In this document: positions 8,459 through 16,264 of the stretch, one piece after another | Position numbering within the stretch: position 1 is the stretch's first letter | Layout of the letters: each line of letters opens with the position of its first letter | Source: Planctomycetota bacterium | GTDB taxonomy: Bacteria; Planctomycetota; PUPC01; JACPCR01 | DNA: 50,488 bases | Direction: 5' to 3' | NCBI GenBank assembly: GCA_016179685.1 | Contig: JACPCR010000093.1 | Location: 1 to 50,488, forward strand | The notes under the pieces: model-generated | What the model saw: the letters and a program-made list of their open reading frames with translations, nothing else | Told to the model about the DNA's origin: nothing | The model's database searches: none | Translations under genes and position numbers: made by a program

Positions 8459-9724
8459 TTACTCGCCGAGGTCCGTCAGAAGCTTGCGGGCCTCCTCGGC
8501 GCTGGACGACTGGGGATGGCGGTCGATAATCTGCCTGAGCGTCGAGGCCGCAGCTTTCTTGTTGCCCGCCCCCATCAGGTTCTTAGCATTCGTGAGAAGC
8601 GAGCGGGCCTTGCGATCGCTCGCCGCAGCCTCCCCACCTTCGTCGCCGCCGGGACGCCCAGCGTTGCCCGTCTCGTTGTCCGGAACGGCGACCCCGGCCG
8701 TCTTCTTGCGAGCGGCCTGAATCGCCAATCGGGCCTGCCGCTGCACGTCCGTGCCCGGAAACTGCCGCGCCAGATTCTCCAACTCGTTCACCAGCGTGTC
8801 CGGCTCCTCCTTCAAGGCCTCTTGCAGCGCCTTGAGGCGCGACAGGCCCTCGTTCTCGATTTGCTTGACCATCTCCTTCAAGGCCGTATGGTAGGGCCCC
8901 TGACGCACCGACTTCAAGAGCTGCCCGATGCTCTTGAGCGATTCATTGAAGTTCTCCTGGTCCACCTGGAGCTTGAATTCCTCCAGCGTGCTGCGCTGCT
9001 CCTTCGAAAGGCCCGTGCTGGCCGCCCGGAACAGTTCCCGGCATAACTCCTGGGCCTCGTCATTCCAGGCGAGCCCGACACCCTCATAATACGCCTCCTG
9101 CACGGAGGAAAACCCGTGCTGCTTCAGACGCTCGGCCAGCACCGGTGTACGCTCCAGGCTCTCCTTGTCCTCCTTGCCGCACGTAACCACGATGGGGAAG
9201 TGCCGCTTGATCGCCTCCATCTCCGAAGGGAGATAAACGGTGACCGAGTGCAAACTGCAGGCCAGGATGACCTCTGGATGCTTGAGCGCGAATCCCAGGG
9301 CGAAGTCCGCCCCGCCGGAGATGCCCGTGATAAAAATCCGTGGCTGAATATTGAATTTCTTGGCGACTTCCTTCAGCACCTGTATCAAGGCCTCGTCCTC
9401 GCGGGCATCCAGCTTGAAATAGTTGCCATCGAACGAGGGGCACAGGAGCAGGAAGCCGTCCCTGTCCGCGTCCCGGATGAACATGACGGTCATGTCGCTG
9501 CCCTTGGACCGGACGGCGTGGACGCTGACAAAGACGTACCACTTCCGATCGGGCTTATAATTCGTCGGGACATACAAGAAGTACTCAAAAGGCTTGCCCT
9601 CGAACTGAATCTCGAACCGCTGGGCTTCCGGCAGATTCGCCTCGGCTGACGCAGGAACGGGGAAGGCTCCGAAAATCCAGGAGATTCCAACGAGGCCAGC
9701 GAGTACACCCGCACGGAATTGCAT
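8459..9724 (-). CDS. Secreted esterase-like alpha/beta-hydrolase with helical/TPR-like C-terminal half
   Basis: About 421 residues. Start ATG 9724 is favoured (GGAAG just upstream; ATG 9736 is also in frame). MQFRAGVLAGLVGISWIF...ASA is a signal peptide. The next 220 residues are a PHB-depolymerase/esterase-type fold: FEYFLYVPTNY, then the nucleophile motif GISGGADFA with Ser near residue 136 and a putative acid in VTCGKEDKE. The position where such enzymes carry GVGHxW reads GVGLAW, so the catalytic histidine appears to be Leu. The C-terminal half is alpha-helical and ends in a TPR-like segment (LLTNAKNLMGAGNKKAAASTLRQI). It may be an inactive or altered hydrolase with a protein-binding tail. 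Confidence 0.7.
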   Translation of the reverse strand: MQFRAGVLAGLVGISWIFGAFPVPASAEANLPEAQRFEIQFEGKPFEYFLYVPTNYKPDRKWYVFVSVHAVRSKGSDMTVMFIRDADRDGFLLLCPSFDGNYFKLDAREDEALIQVLKEVAKKFNIQPRIFITGISGGADFALGFALKHPEVILACSLHSVTVYLPSEMEAIKRHFPIVVTCGKEDKESLERTPVLAERLKQHGFSSVQEAYYEGVGLAWNDEAQELCRELFRAASTGLSKEQRSTLEEFKLQVDQENFNESLKSIGQLLKSVRQGPYHTALKEMVKQIENEGLSRLKALQEALKEEPDTLVNELENLARQFPGTDVQRQARLAIQAARKKTAGVAVPDNETGNAGRPGGDEGGEAAASDRKARSLLTNAKNLMGAGNKKAAASTLRQIIDRHPQSSSAEEARKLLTDLGE

Positions 9725-9789
9725 CTTCGCTTCCATACGAGCGTACTTTGGGGAACTTCTCCCGTTAGAGTTTTCGGTTGCCACATCTC

Positions 9790-9908
9790 CGCGCCGCGCG
9801 GCGATGTGGACAGGTGTCAGGTGTCGGGTGTCAGTTGATTCCTGACACCTCACACCCGACACCTTTCCGAGCCTTGTTGGGTTGCGGGCCTTGCCCGCCT
9901 TAAGGGTC
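9790..9908 (-). repeat. Dispersed repeat family A, copy 2
   Basis: Reverse-strand copy: ACCTTTCCGAGCCTTGTTGG... GCCCGCCTTAAG at 9860-9904. It is preceded by a nested palindrome in which AGGTGTCGGGTGTCAG pairs with CTGACACC and CACCCGACACCT around TTGATT. This GGTGTCAG part is shared with the copies at 11573, 24470 and 46217. Confidence 0.8.
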
Positions 9909-9984
9909 CTACAGAGGCGAAATCTACAAACTCGGTTGTACATAAGTATTAATTTCACCAGTACTTAACCCAGGTTAGCTCTTA

Positions 9985-10190
9985 GATTTCCCTTCCGTAC
10001 AGGGTCCCTCCAAACGTCCAAACGCCCCTCCACAGGGTCCCTCCCATAGAGACAAGTCTTGGAAATGGCATCCCACCCACAGTCCCAACGGGATCCTCCC
10101 GGAGGGATCCCGTTGGGACGTTGGAAGGCTCCCTCCCGTGGGGACAAGTCCGGGAGGGTCCCCCGTGGGGACAAGTCCTAGAGGAGGAGC
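9985..10190. repeat. Palindrome family B, copy 1 (GTCCC...GGGAC hairpins)
   Basis: A 15-bp perfect stem, GTCCCAACGGGATCC with GGATCCCGTTGGGAC, lies at 10082-10119 within a tract of related GGGTCCCTCC, GGGGACAAGTCC motifs. The same kind of element, with GGGACGTTGGAA in common, lies at 46255-46360. No gene is present between 9959 and 10213. Confidence 0.75.
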
Positions 10191-10213
10191 GACGCCGACG
10201 GAGGGACGGTGCG

Positions 10214-11284
10214 TTATGGGATATGGCTTAAGGCGGAGGACGGAATGAGCGTCTTGTTGCCGCTGTTGGGATTCGACACCACGGCCACGTCCTGGCTCCA
10301 ATACAGGTTGAAATAGTTGGATGACCCGCCCTCGAGGTACATGAAAACAAATTTATACTTCTGCAGCATGTTCACACCCATGAAACTCTTCAGAAATACG
10401 GTGCCGGGCCCTAGGTACTGCGCCGTCTCCGCTCCGCTCGCCGAGGCGTCCCCGTTCCCATCAATCCAGATGTAAACCCATTCATCACTGGAGCTGACCA
10501 CGTGCCAGTCGCCACCCGCAGGAAATTCGATATAACCGTCGAACCGCACCAGGATGTTATCTACGCCGGTTCCGGATTGCTTGCCCCAATTGCCTGGTTT
10601 TCCCGTTTGCGGTAGAAATCCAAAAGACGATTCTGTCAAATCTTTGGTCCAGACCGTTTCGTAATCGGGCAGCTTGTTGTAGGTCTCCGCCTGAACGGCG
10701 CCCCAATTGCCGCTGCTCTCGTTCCACCACCGCCCATAAAGGCCCGGAATGAATCCACGCTTCCAACCCAGCTCCACGTGCGTATCCCCAAACACGTAAT
10801 GCTTCTCCATCCCCTTGCCATCCGCTTGGTGCCTCTTGCCTACTTCCATGACCAGAATGGAGATCGCTGAGTCCGTCAGATTCGTCATCAAATTCGTGCC
10901 CACGTAGGCACTGCTGACAGAATAGGAACAGGGGTAACCATGTCCGTTCGTGAAAGGCTTGGTGTCCAAGGGGCACTTGAATTGCCTCACCTTCTGCGCC
11001 TCGGCGGCGACGTAGCCCGGGTCGTTGCTCAATTTGTAGCCGAATTCTTTCACATAATAGGACCCATCAGGGTTCGTCCACCCTTTCCAGTTCGGCGCAT
11101 AGCTCGTCACGGCTACCCCGATCGCACGAGCATAGGACCCGCATCTGGCGGCCTGCGCCTTACTCTGGCCGTAAAATAGCAAAGGAACGAGAATGGCCGC
11201 AAGCGTGATGATAATCGAGATGACGACGAGCATCTCGATCAGGGTGAAGCCTGATCTCTTGCCGGGGGAGGGGATCATGATCAT
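10214..11284 (-). CDS. Prepilin-type pseudopilin carrying a PA14-like domain
   Basis: A 356-residue protein beginning with a class III/type II prepilin leader: G-F-T-L-I-E after KRS, then a 20-residue hydrophobic helix. The helix is followed by a globular part with KHYVFGDTHVELG, resembling the H-X9-DG motif region of planctomycete/verrucomicrobial DUF1559-type pseudopilins. The last 110 residues (GYIEFPAGGDWHVVSSSDEW, YIWIDGNG, and YKFVFMYLEGG before the end) look like a PA14 carbohydrate-binding fold. Start is ATG 11284 or ATG 11278; AGAGG upstream better fits 11278. It would be exported by a type II/IV pilus-like machine and could present a glycan-binding tip. No other pilus genes are nearby. 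Confidence 0.8.
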   Translation of the reverse strand: MIMIPSPGKRSGFTLIEMLVVISIIITLAAILVPLLFYGQSKAQAARCGSYARAIGVAVTSYAPNWKGWTNPDGSYYVKEFGYKLSNDPGYVAAEAQKVRQFKCPLDTKPFTNGHGYPCSYSVSSAYVGTNLMTNLTDSAISILVMEVGKRHQADGKGMEKHYVFGDTHVELGWKRGFIPGLYGRWWNESSGNWGAVQAETYNKLPDYETVWTKDLTESSFGFLPQTGKPGNWGKQSGTGVDNILVRFDGYIEFPAGGDWHVVSSSDEWVYIWIDGNGDASASGAETAQYLGPGTVFLKSFMGVNMLQKYKFVFMYLEGGSSNYFNLYWSQDVAVVSNPNSGNKTLIPSSALSHIP

Positions 11285-11803
11285 TGCCTCTGATGTGGGG
11301 CCGTGGCTAACCCGGCGGACCCGCTCACGAGTCGCCAGGATCGAGCTGGAAAAAAGAAGTTAGGCGCTTGGCTCGCCAAACTTGAAGGAAACTTCTTAAG
11401 TCTGAATTGCACTTTTAAAGGCTTCCGTTTCCCCGCCAGGGTTGGGCTGGCGAAGCCGGGCCAACCTTGGCTCTGAAATCCGCGAGCCCGAAGGGCGCAG
11501 CGGATTTCATTAGAGTCTTGGCTGTCACTCCTTCGCCGGGCGCGTACAGCAGGCGCTGGAATGTGAATCAGCATCAGGTGTCAGGTCTCATCTGACGCCT
11601 GATACCTTTCCGAGCCTTGTCGGATTGCGGGTATCCCCCGCCTAGACCTATCACCTTGCTGAAGCAACGCCCACGGAGTGGGGACGCTCGTTTGAACGGC
11701 ACGGCGCGGACGTGTTGCGGCCTTGAACTCTAACAAACCATACTATAACAAGTTTTTTAGAAACTTCTAGGTTTTCTTGGCAAATTGCAACAACCTTCGA
11801 GTC
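11285..11803. repeat. Intergenic stretch with repeat families C and A (copy 3)
   Basis: Family C: GAAATCCGCGAGCCCGAAGG... GCGGATTTCATTAGAG near 11475-11515. Family A, reverse orientation, at about 11573-11645: CATCAGGTGTCAGGTC, CTGATACCTTTCCGAGCC, then TTGTCGGATTGCGGG, more degenerate than other copies. The remaining sequence to 11803 shows no gene. Confidence 0.7.
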
Positions 11804-12346
11804 CTACGGGGCCCCTTGCTCCTCGGCCTTTCGGCCCCACATCTCGAATAGTGGGTAGAATACCAAGAGGAGGAAGGTAAATGCCATGAGAGCAACAGCC
11901 GCCAGCTTGAGAGCCGCAAAATACGGGGACACGAAACGAATGAGCCAGGGGCAGGCCAGGTCCGTGGCCAGGCCTGCGAAAGGAAGAATCATGCCAGCCG
12001 CTTTCCATCCGTGCCCCAGCGAGGTCATGAAAAACATGTGCACGAGAATCAGGTAGATGACCGGCATGATGAAGAGATGCTGGTGGGTCGTCAAGAGAAT
12101 GGCGTGGGCCGTCATGGGTTCGTGCAATTGCAGTTCCGATTCACCTTCAACGGTGGCGGCTTCCGCATCCGGCGTCCCGCAGTAATATTCGACGATCCCA
12201 CGATAGCTGAAGCGCCCTTTCTGGTACTGCAGCAGGAAATTGGAGAGGTAGCCTGCGGCCATGAATGCGAGGAAAAAGGTGTAGACCATTTTCATCCCGC
12301 TGGGTAAGGCAGAAAGCTTGAATGCCGGTGATACGAAGTGTTTCAC
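11804..12346 (-). CDS. Four-helix, histidine-rich membrane protein (possible heme b electron carrier)
   Basis: 180 residues with four predicted membrane helices (about 20-40, 85-108, 113-130, 145-166). Histidines H75, H81, H88, H90, H103 and H112 cluster in and beside helix 2, e.g. TTHQHLFIMP and LVHMFF, a pattern compatible with b-type heme ligation. I do not recognise a named family with certainty; small transmembrane heme proteins are known next to flavinylated FMN-binding proteins. It lies 121 nt after the FMN-binding gene on the same strand, with the ferredoxin gene further upstream, suggesting membrane electron transfer to a periplasmic flavoprotein. That role is inference. Confidence 0.6.
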   Translation of the reverse strand: MKHFVSPAFKLSALPSGMKMVYTFFLAFMAAGYLSNFLLQYQKGRFSYRGIVEYYCGTPDAEAATVEGESELQLHEPMTAHAILLTTHQHLFIMPVIYLILVHMFFMTSLGHGWKAAGMILPFAGLATDLACPWLIRFVSPYFAALKLAAVALMAFTFLLLVFYPLFEMWGRKAEEQGAP

Positions 12347-12467
12347 GGTCAGGAAATTTCAAATCTCTCTCGAAACAAGGCCCGAGAAGGCTCGAGAACG
12401 GAAAGGGATGTAAGGAAGCCAGGGCCGGCCGACAACGAAGGATGGAAGCCGCCCCGCACCTGAGCCC

Positions 12468-13079
12468 TCACTGGGGTGAGGAGGGAAGAGCTGCGGACGC
12501 CGCCGAGGTCGTAACCGCCGAGGTCAACGAGCCGGTCTTCAAATAAACCTCTTCAACGATTGCCAGAGCTTTCCGTACCCCTGACGTCACCCCGATGACG
12601 GAAAGAGTGGCCCCGGTGACGTTCAGGATGTCTTTGTTGATCCGAAGAGGATTCTTGCCGGTTTTCCCGTGAAACTGTTTTAAAAACCGAGGATGCCGGA
12701 CCTCGCCACCCCGGCACTCTCGATAGACCATAATAGCGACTCGCGTAACTTCACCTTGCGGACTGACCCCTACGACAAAAGTGATCGGCCGAAACTTGCC
12801 AACCTCCTCGACAATCAGGCCATAAGCGTCTACCTGCCCGCCCGTTTCGCCTCTAAGGATCGAGAATGTCCTCGAACCGATAGGCTTTCCCAGCCGCTTC
12901 TCGATCCTTTCAACTTGGTCAGTCGTAAGTTGTACCGGCAACTCGGAAACTTTTTCAGAACCTTTCAAAATGATTTCAATGGCCTGATCCTTAGTGAGAT
13001 AGACCTGAGTCTCCCCAATCCAATCCGCATAGAGGCAATTTGCGGCAAGCAGCAAGAGTGCTATGAATCTGGCGACCAT
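12468..13079 (-). CDS. Secreted FMN-binding-domain protein (RnfG/NqrC-like flavinylation site)
   Basis: 203 residues. MVARFIALLLLAANCLYA is a signal peptide, so the protein is periplasmic. The C-terminal part contains DILNVTGATLS, matching the S/T-G-A-T-x-S motif in which FMN is attached to the threonine by a phosphoester bond in NqrC, RnfG and related FMN_bind proteins, a reaction needing an ApbE transferase (none is in this window). A Fur-box-like palindrome lies about 80-100 nt upstream of the start. It is probably cotranscribed with the following membrane protein and accepts electrons from it or the quinone pool. An iron-responsive reductase role is a hypothesis. Confidence 0.8.
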   Translation of the reverse strand: MVARFIALLLLAANCLYADWIGETQVYLTKDQAIEIILKGSEKVSELPVQLTTDQVERIEKRLGKPIGSRTFSILRGETGGQVDAYGLIVEEVGKFRPITFVVGVSPQGEVTRVAIMVYRECRGGEVRHPRFLKQFHGKTGKNPLRINKDILNVTGATLSVIGVTSGVRKALAIVEEVYLKTGSLTSAVTTSAASAALPSSPQ

Positions 13080-13157
13080 ATTACTTAACTCATTTTGTAC
13101 ACTTAGTTTACATAAATTTCCATCGTGGCGGTGGAAGGCTGGACACGCCCCGTTTCT

Positions 13158-13178
13158 AATTGAGATTGATTCTCAATT
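13158..13178. promoter_or_regulatory. Fur-box-like palindrome upstream of the FMN-binding gene
   Basis: An AT-rich perfect inverted repeat, AATTGAGA/TCTCAATT, separated by five bases. Its centre reads TGAGATT-G-ATTCTCA, close to the 7-1-7 Fur consensus TGATAAT-N-ATTATCA. It stands out from the GC-rich surroundings and sits 79-99 nt before ATG 13079. A Zur/PerR-type regulator of the same family, or a weak terminator of the upstream ferredoxin gene, are alternatives. Confidence 0.5.
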
Positions 13179-13229
13179 AATTGGAAGACAAATATTACAA
13201 AATTCTTCCGCCCTGTCAAGAAAAAAACG

Positions 13230-13550
13230 CTACCCACGAATATGGCGTACACCAAAACCGCCCCGAGGATATTCCCAGGTCAGCCCACGACGTCCTAAGC
13301 GCTGACAGGCCACTATCGCACCTCCGCACTCGATGCACCCTTCCCACGACATCACGATCTTTCCCGCCTCATCGAGCCTGAAATTTCGGACCGGACAAAC
13401 GTAGAGACATGGTTTGTCGCTGCATGACACGCAAAGGCTCGGATCGATTTTCATGTGCGGATGGCCAGAATCGATCTTGAATTGGGTCTTGCCGACCTTA
13501 TCATCCAGGCTGATTTCCTGCATAGGCTTCAAGAATCGCTGGACGTCCAT
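13230..13550 (-). CDS. FixX-like ferredoxin
   Basis: 106 residues with the overall FixX layout: an N-terminal KFKID-like part, then CVSCSDKPCLYVCPV, then GKIVMSWEGCIECG and the hallmark C-terminus YPRGGFGVRHIRG. FixX passes electrons between FixC (an ETF-quinone-oxidoreductase homologue) and partners; no fixABC genes are present. The second cysteine cluster reads C-IE-C-GG-A-IVA-C, so its third cysteine is Ala. Start ATG 13550 has no strong ribosome-binding site. It is on the same strand as the FMN-binding and membrane protein genes and may supply cytoplasmic electrons to them, which is inference. Confidence 0.8.
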   Translation of the reverse strand: MDVQRFLKPMQEISLDDKVGKTQFKIDSGHPHMKIDPSLCVSCSDKPCLYVCPVRNFRLDEAGKIVMSWEGCIECGGAIVACQRLGRRGLTWEYPRGGFGVRHIRG

Positions 13551-13647
13551 AAATGGCCTTTTTGGCTTCGAAGAGCCCGTTAATCCCTATTGGCATGATA
13601 GGATGGAACCCTTTATGAATCAAGAAGATTGGTCGGAAAGAAATTCG

Positions 13648-13675
13648 TTGCAAAACCCTGATGCAAGGTTATAAT
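13648..13675 (+). promoter_or_regulatory. Sigma-70-type promoter for the TPR-alphaCTD gene
   Basis: TTGCAA (13648-13653) and a perfect TATAAT (13670-13675) are separated by 16 nt, predicting transcription from about 13682. This is 56 nt before ATG 13738, which has GGAAGGA at 13722-13728. Confidence 0.6.
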
Positions 13676-13737
13676 CGTGATTTCCAGTGCGGTTCTCCGA
13701 AAAACCCATCATAAGACATTTGGAAGGATCATTTCTC

Positions 13738-15213
13738 ATGGCGGATCCTGCCAGCGATTCCAGTGCGGAAGTCAAAGATGCGGCTCCTCGTGAAGGTTCT
13801 GATATTTCCTCCGCCAAGGCCGCGGGCGAGGCGGGGAATGCCGCGCCCGCTGACCCTACGCCGGAGGAACAGTTGCCGCCTCGGGCCGCTGCGGCTGACG
13901 TGGAAGAGTTAGAATCGGTCTTTACCGGCGAGGACATGGACCGGGGACGGCTTTTCGCCATCCGGAGGAAAGTTTTTCAGGATGCCGCGCTCGCTGCCAG
14001 GCTCAAGGGATTGATCGATGTCCTTCCGGATACCATCTCCAAGGCGGAGAAGCCTTCTGTTCGGCGCGTCCTCCACCTCAAACTGGCTTTTGGGCACTGG
14101 GTCCTGGGGCGGGCCCGGGAAGCTTTGGCGCTCCTGGAGTCCCTGGGAAACGATCCCATGGCCAAGTATCTCGCAGGAGTGGTTCATCTAGAGCACGGTC
14201 ATGCTCGAAACGCCCTAACCGTTCTGCAGCAGGCGAGTGAAAAAGATGAGAGTCTCGAAGTCGCCTGTGCTCTTCTCGAAGCGAAAACAAAATCGGGTGA
14301 AGCACCGGAAAGCCTCAAACTGGCCGAAAAACTGTTGAAATCTCATCCGGAAAGCGCTGAAGTTCATTTTCAACGGGGACTGGCATTGGAGCATTCCGGT
14401 GACTACGAAATGGCCATCGAGTCCTACCAGCATGCCCAGGGTCTCGAAGCGTCCCATGTCAAGAGCGCGTTCCACCTGGGATATCTCCTGGCGCTCCGAG
14501 GGCAGGAAGAGGAGGCGCTTCGTTATTACCGGTCTTGCATGGATACCCCTCCTTTCTTTGGCAGTGTGCTGCTGAACCTGGGCCTGCTTTACGAGGATGC
14601 CCGGCAGTACGAAAAAGCCATCGCCTGTTACCAGAAGGTGCTCCGGGGTGATCCGGCGCACCCGCGTGCTCGGCTCTTTCTCAAGGACGCCTTGGCCTCG
14701 TTGCACATGTATTACGACGAGGACCAACAGACGGAAATGGATCGCCGGAAAGGTCTGCTGAAGATGCCGGTGGCGGAGTTCGAACTTTCGGTCCGTTGCC
14801 GTTCAGCCCTGGAGAGCATTGGCATCCAGACGCTGGGTGACCTGGTCGCCAAGACCGATGTGGAGCTGCTGGCCTGCGACAACTTTGGAGAAACTTCCCT
14901 TCAAGAAATCAAGGTTTTGCTGGCCCAGCATAGCCTCCATTTGGGGATGTCACCCCAGGATGCCCCGGACGAAGCCAAGACCATTCTGGGGCAGCCTGGG
15001 GACCAAGGCACCCTCGACAGGCTGGTCAGCGAATTGGACCTGTCCGTGCGATCGCGCCGATGCATGGAACGACTGGGTATCGTGACCCTGCGAGACCTGG
15101 CGGAGAAGACGGAAAAAGATCTTCTCAGCGGGAAGAATTTCGGCCGTACGTCATTGAAGGAGATCAAGGACAAGCTGGCCCAGTTTGGCCTGAAACTGGC
15201 CGACGACGCATGA
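13738..15213 (+). CDS. TPR protein with two C-terminal RNA polymerase alpha-CTD-like domains
   Basis: About 491 residues. After an acidic, low-complexity N-terminus come TPR-like helices (about 110-330; HFQRGLALEHSGDYEMAIES, LLNLGLLYEDARQYEKAIAC). Two copies of a domain resembling the RpoA C-terminal domain follow: PVAEFELSVRCRSALESIGI through the NFGETSLQEIK helix-hairpin-helix, and LVSELDLSVRSRRCMERLGI through NFGRTSLKEIK. RpoA CTDs bind UP-element DNA and activators. Similar TPR-alphaCTD proteins are known in planctomycetes. It could touch DNA or RNA polymerase, or the domain may have been reused as a binding module. It has its own promoter. Confidence 0.85.
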   Translation: MADPASDSSAEVKDAAPREGSDISSAKAAGEAGNAAPADPTPEEQLPPRAAAADVEELESVFTGEDMDRGRLFAIRRKVFQDAALAARLKGLIDVLPDTISKAEKPSVRRVLHLKLAFGHWVLGRAREALALLESLGNDPMAKYLAGVVHLEHGHARNALTVLQQASEKDESLEVACALLEAKTKSGEAPESLKLAEKLLKSHPESAEVHFQRGLALEHSGDYEMAIESYQHAQGLEASHVKSAFHLGYLLALRGQEEEALRYYRSCMDTPPFFGSVLLNLGLLYEDARQYEKAIACYQKVLRGDPAHPRARLFLKDALASLHMYYDEDQQTEMDRRKGLLKMPVAEFELSVRCRSALESIGIQTLGDLVAKTDVELLACDNFGETSLQEIKVLLAQHSLHLGMSPQDAPDEAKTILGQPGDQGTLDRLVSELDLSVRSRRCMERLGIVTLRDLAEKTEKDLLSGKNFGRTSLKEIKDKLAQFGLKLADDA

Positions 15214-15550
15214 CACCAGCGGTCTCCTGAGCCTCTATTTGATCGGGAATCCGAAGCAGGCGCGTGCTCTCGGCTATTCCCGGGTCGGCAGGGTCGCACG
15301 GCCGTTCCGTTGATTCCCGTCCCCCTGTCCTTACCAGGACCCCTGCCGAACACTCCGATTTGGCCAAGCAAAGCACTGCCCCAATCCAACCCGTGTGACT
15401 CGACCGACCAGCATTAAGAAAGTACACGGCAAGTGCTTCGCTAGTAGCCGTTGCTTGTTAACGCATTATCTTACAAAGGGATACAGCCTTTCCCCGCAAG
15501 TGATGAAACTGGTCTCATTCGTCACGGTTTTGACCCTTGGAGACTTCCAG

Positions 15551-15588
15551 TAGACGAGTTCGGAAGTGTAGATGCACTTCCGAACTCG
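15551..15588. repeat. Palindrome family D, copy 2
   Basis: CGAGTTCGGAAGTG pairs perfectly with CACTTCCGAACTCG around TAGATG, with TAGA at the outer left edge. It lies in the 435-nt gap between the TPR-alphaCTD gene and ruvA, otherwise empty. It could terminate upstream transcription. No T-tract. Confidence 0.65.
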
Positions 15589-15648
15589 AGCACGACTCTC
15601 TTCGGTCCCGACCCGCAGATTCGCCTGTATCACCTTCGTGCGGTCCTC

Positions 15649-16233
15649 ATGATTGAGTTTCTCAGGGGGCAAGTGGTGTCCAAGCGACCAGGAGACCTGG
15701 TGATCCAGGTGGGCGGGATCGGCTACCGTCTTCAGATTCCAAACTCGACGTTCGAGCGTGTCCCCGATCAGGGAGAGGCGATGGTGTTGACCTACCTCCA
15801 TGTCCGTGAGGACGCGCTAAAGCTCTTCGGCTTTGCCACTTTGCCGGAACGCGAGATGTTTGAAATGCTTCTCTCGGTCTCGGGCATCGGGCCGGGCATC
15901 GCTCTGGCCGCTCTCTCAGGAGGGGCGATCGAGCAGTTGAAGGAGATGATCTTGACCGAGGACGCACAAGGACTCCGGCGCATCAAAGGAATTGGCAAGA
16001 AAACGGCTGAGCGAATCATTGTGGAGCTGAAAGAGGCGGTTCGCCGGGTCTCCGCCGTACCCTCGTCCTCAGCGTCCACTCGGCTGAGGAATTTGGAGGA
16101 CGCCGTCCTGGGGCTGACGGCCCTGGGCTATCCCCGAGGCGTGGCGCAGGAGGCCGTACGGCTGGCCGCTGACAAACTGGGCGGCGATGCTCGGACGGAG
16201 GACCTGTTGCGGGAGGCCCTCCACAACGTTTGA
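15649..16233 (+). CDS. ruvA: Holliday junction DNA helicase subunit RuvA
   Basis: 194 residues, normal for RuvA, which binds four-way junctions as a tetramer and loads RuvB. ATG 15649 begins MIEFLRGQVV, the standard OB-fold N-terminus; the open frame runs further upstream without homology. Two helix-hairpin-helix motifs are visible (VSGIGPGIALAALS and IKGIGKKTAERIIVEL), and the C-terminal domain III (EDAVLGLTALGYPRGVAQEA) binds RuvB. It is the first gene of the ruvA-ruvB-spoIID-like-yajC-secDF run. The resolvase gene ruvC is not adjacent, though it often is in other genomes. Confidence 0.96.
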   Translation: MIEFLRGQVVSKRPGDLVIQVGGIGYRLQIPNSTFERVPDQGEAMVLTYLHVREDALKLFGFATLPEREMFEMLLSVSGIGPGIALAALSGGAIEQLKEMILTEDAQGLRRIKGIGKKTAERIIVELKEAVRRVSAVPSSSASTRLRNLEDAVLGLTALGYPRGVAQEAVRLAADKLGGDARTEDLLREALHNV

Positions 16234-16264
16234 CGTGATGATCCTGCAATTCGCGAAGCCGTAA

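Noticed and set aside
13158..13178. The AT-rich palindrome as a rho-independent terminator of the ferredoxin gene
   Set aside because: Stem is weak and AT-only in part, with no T-tract on the relevant strand; a regulator site fits better, though not proven.
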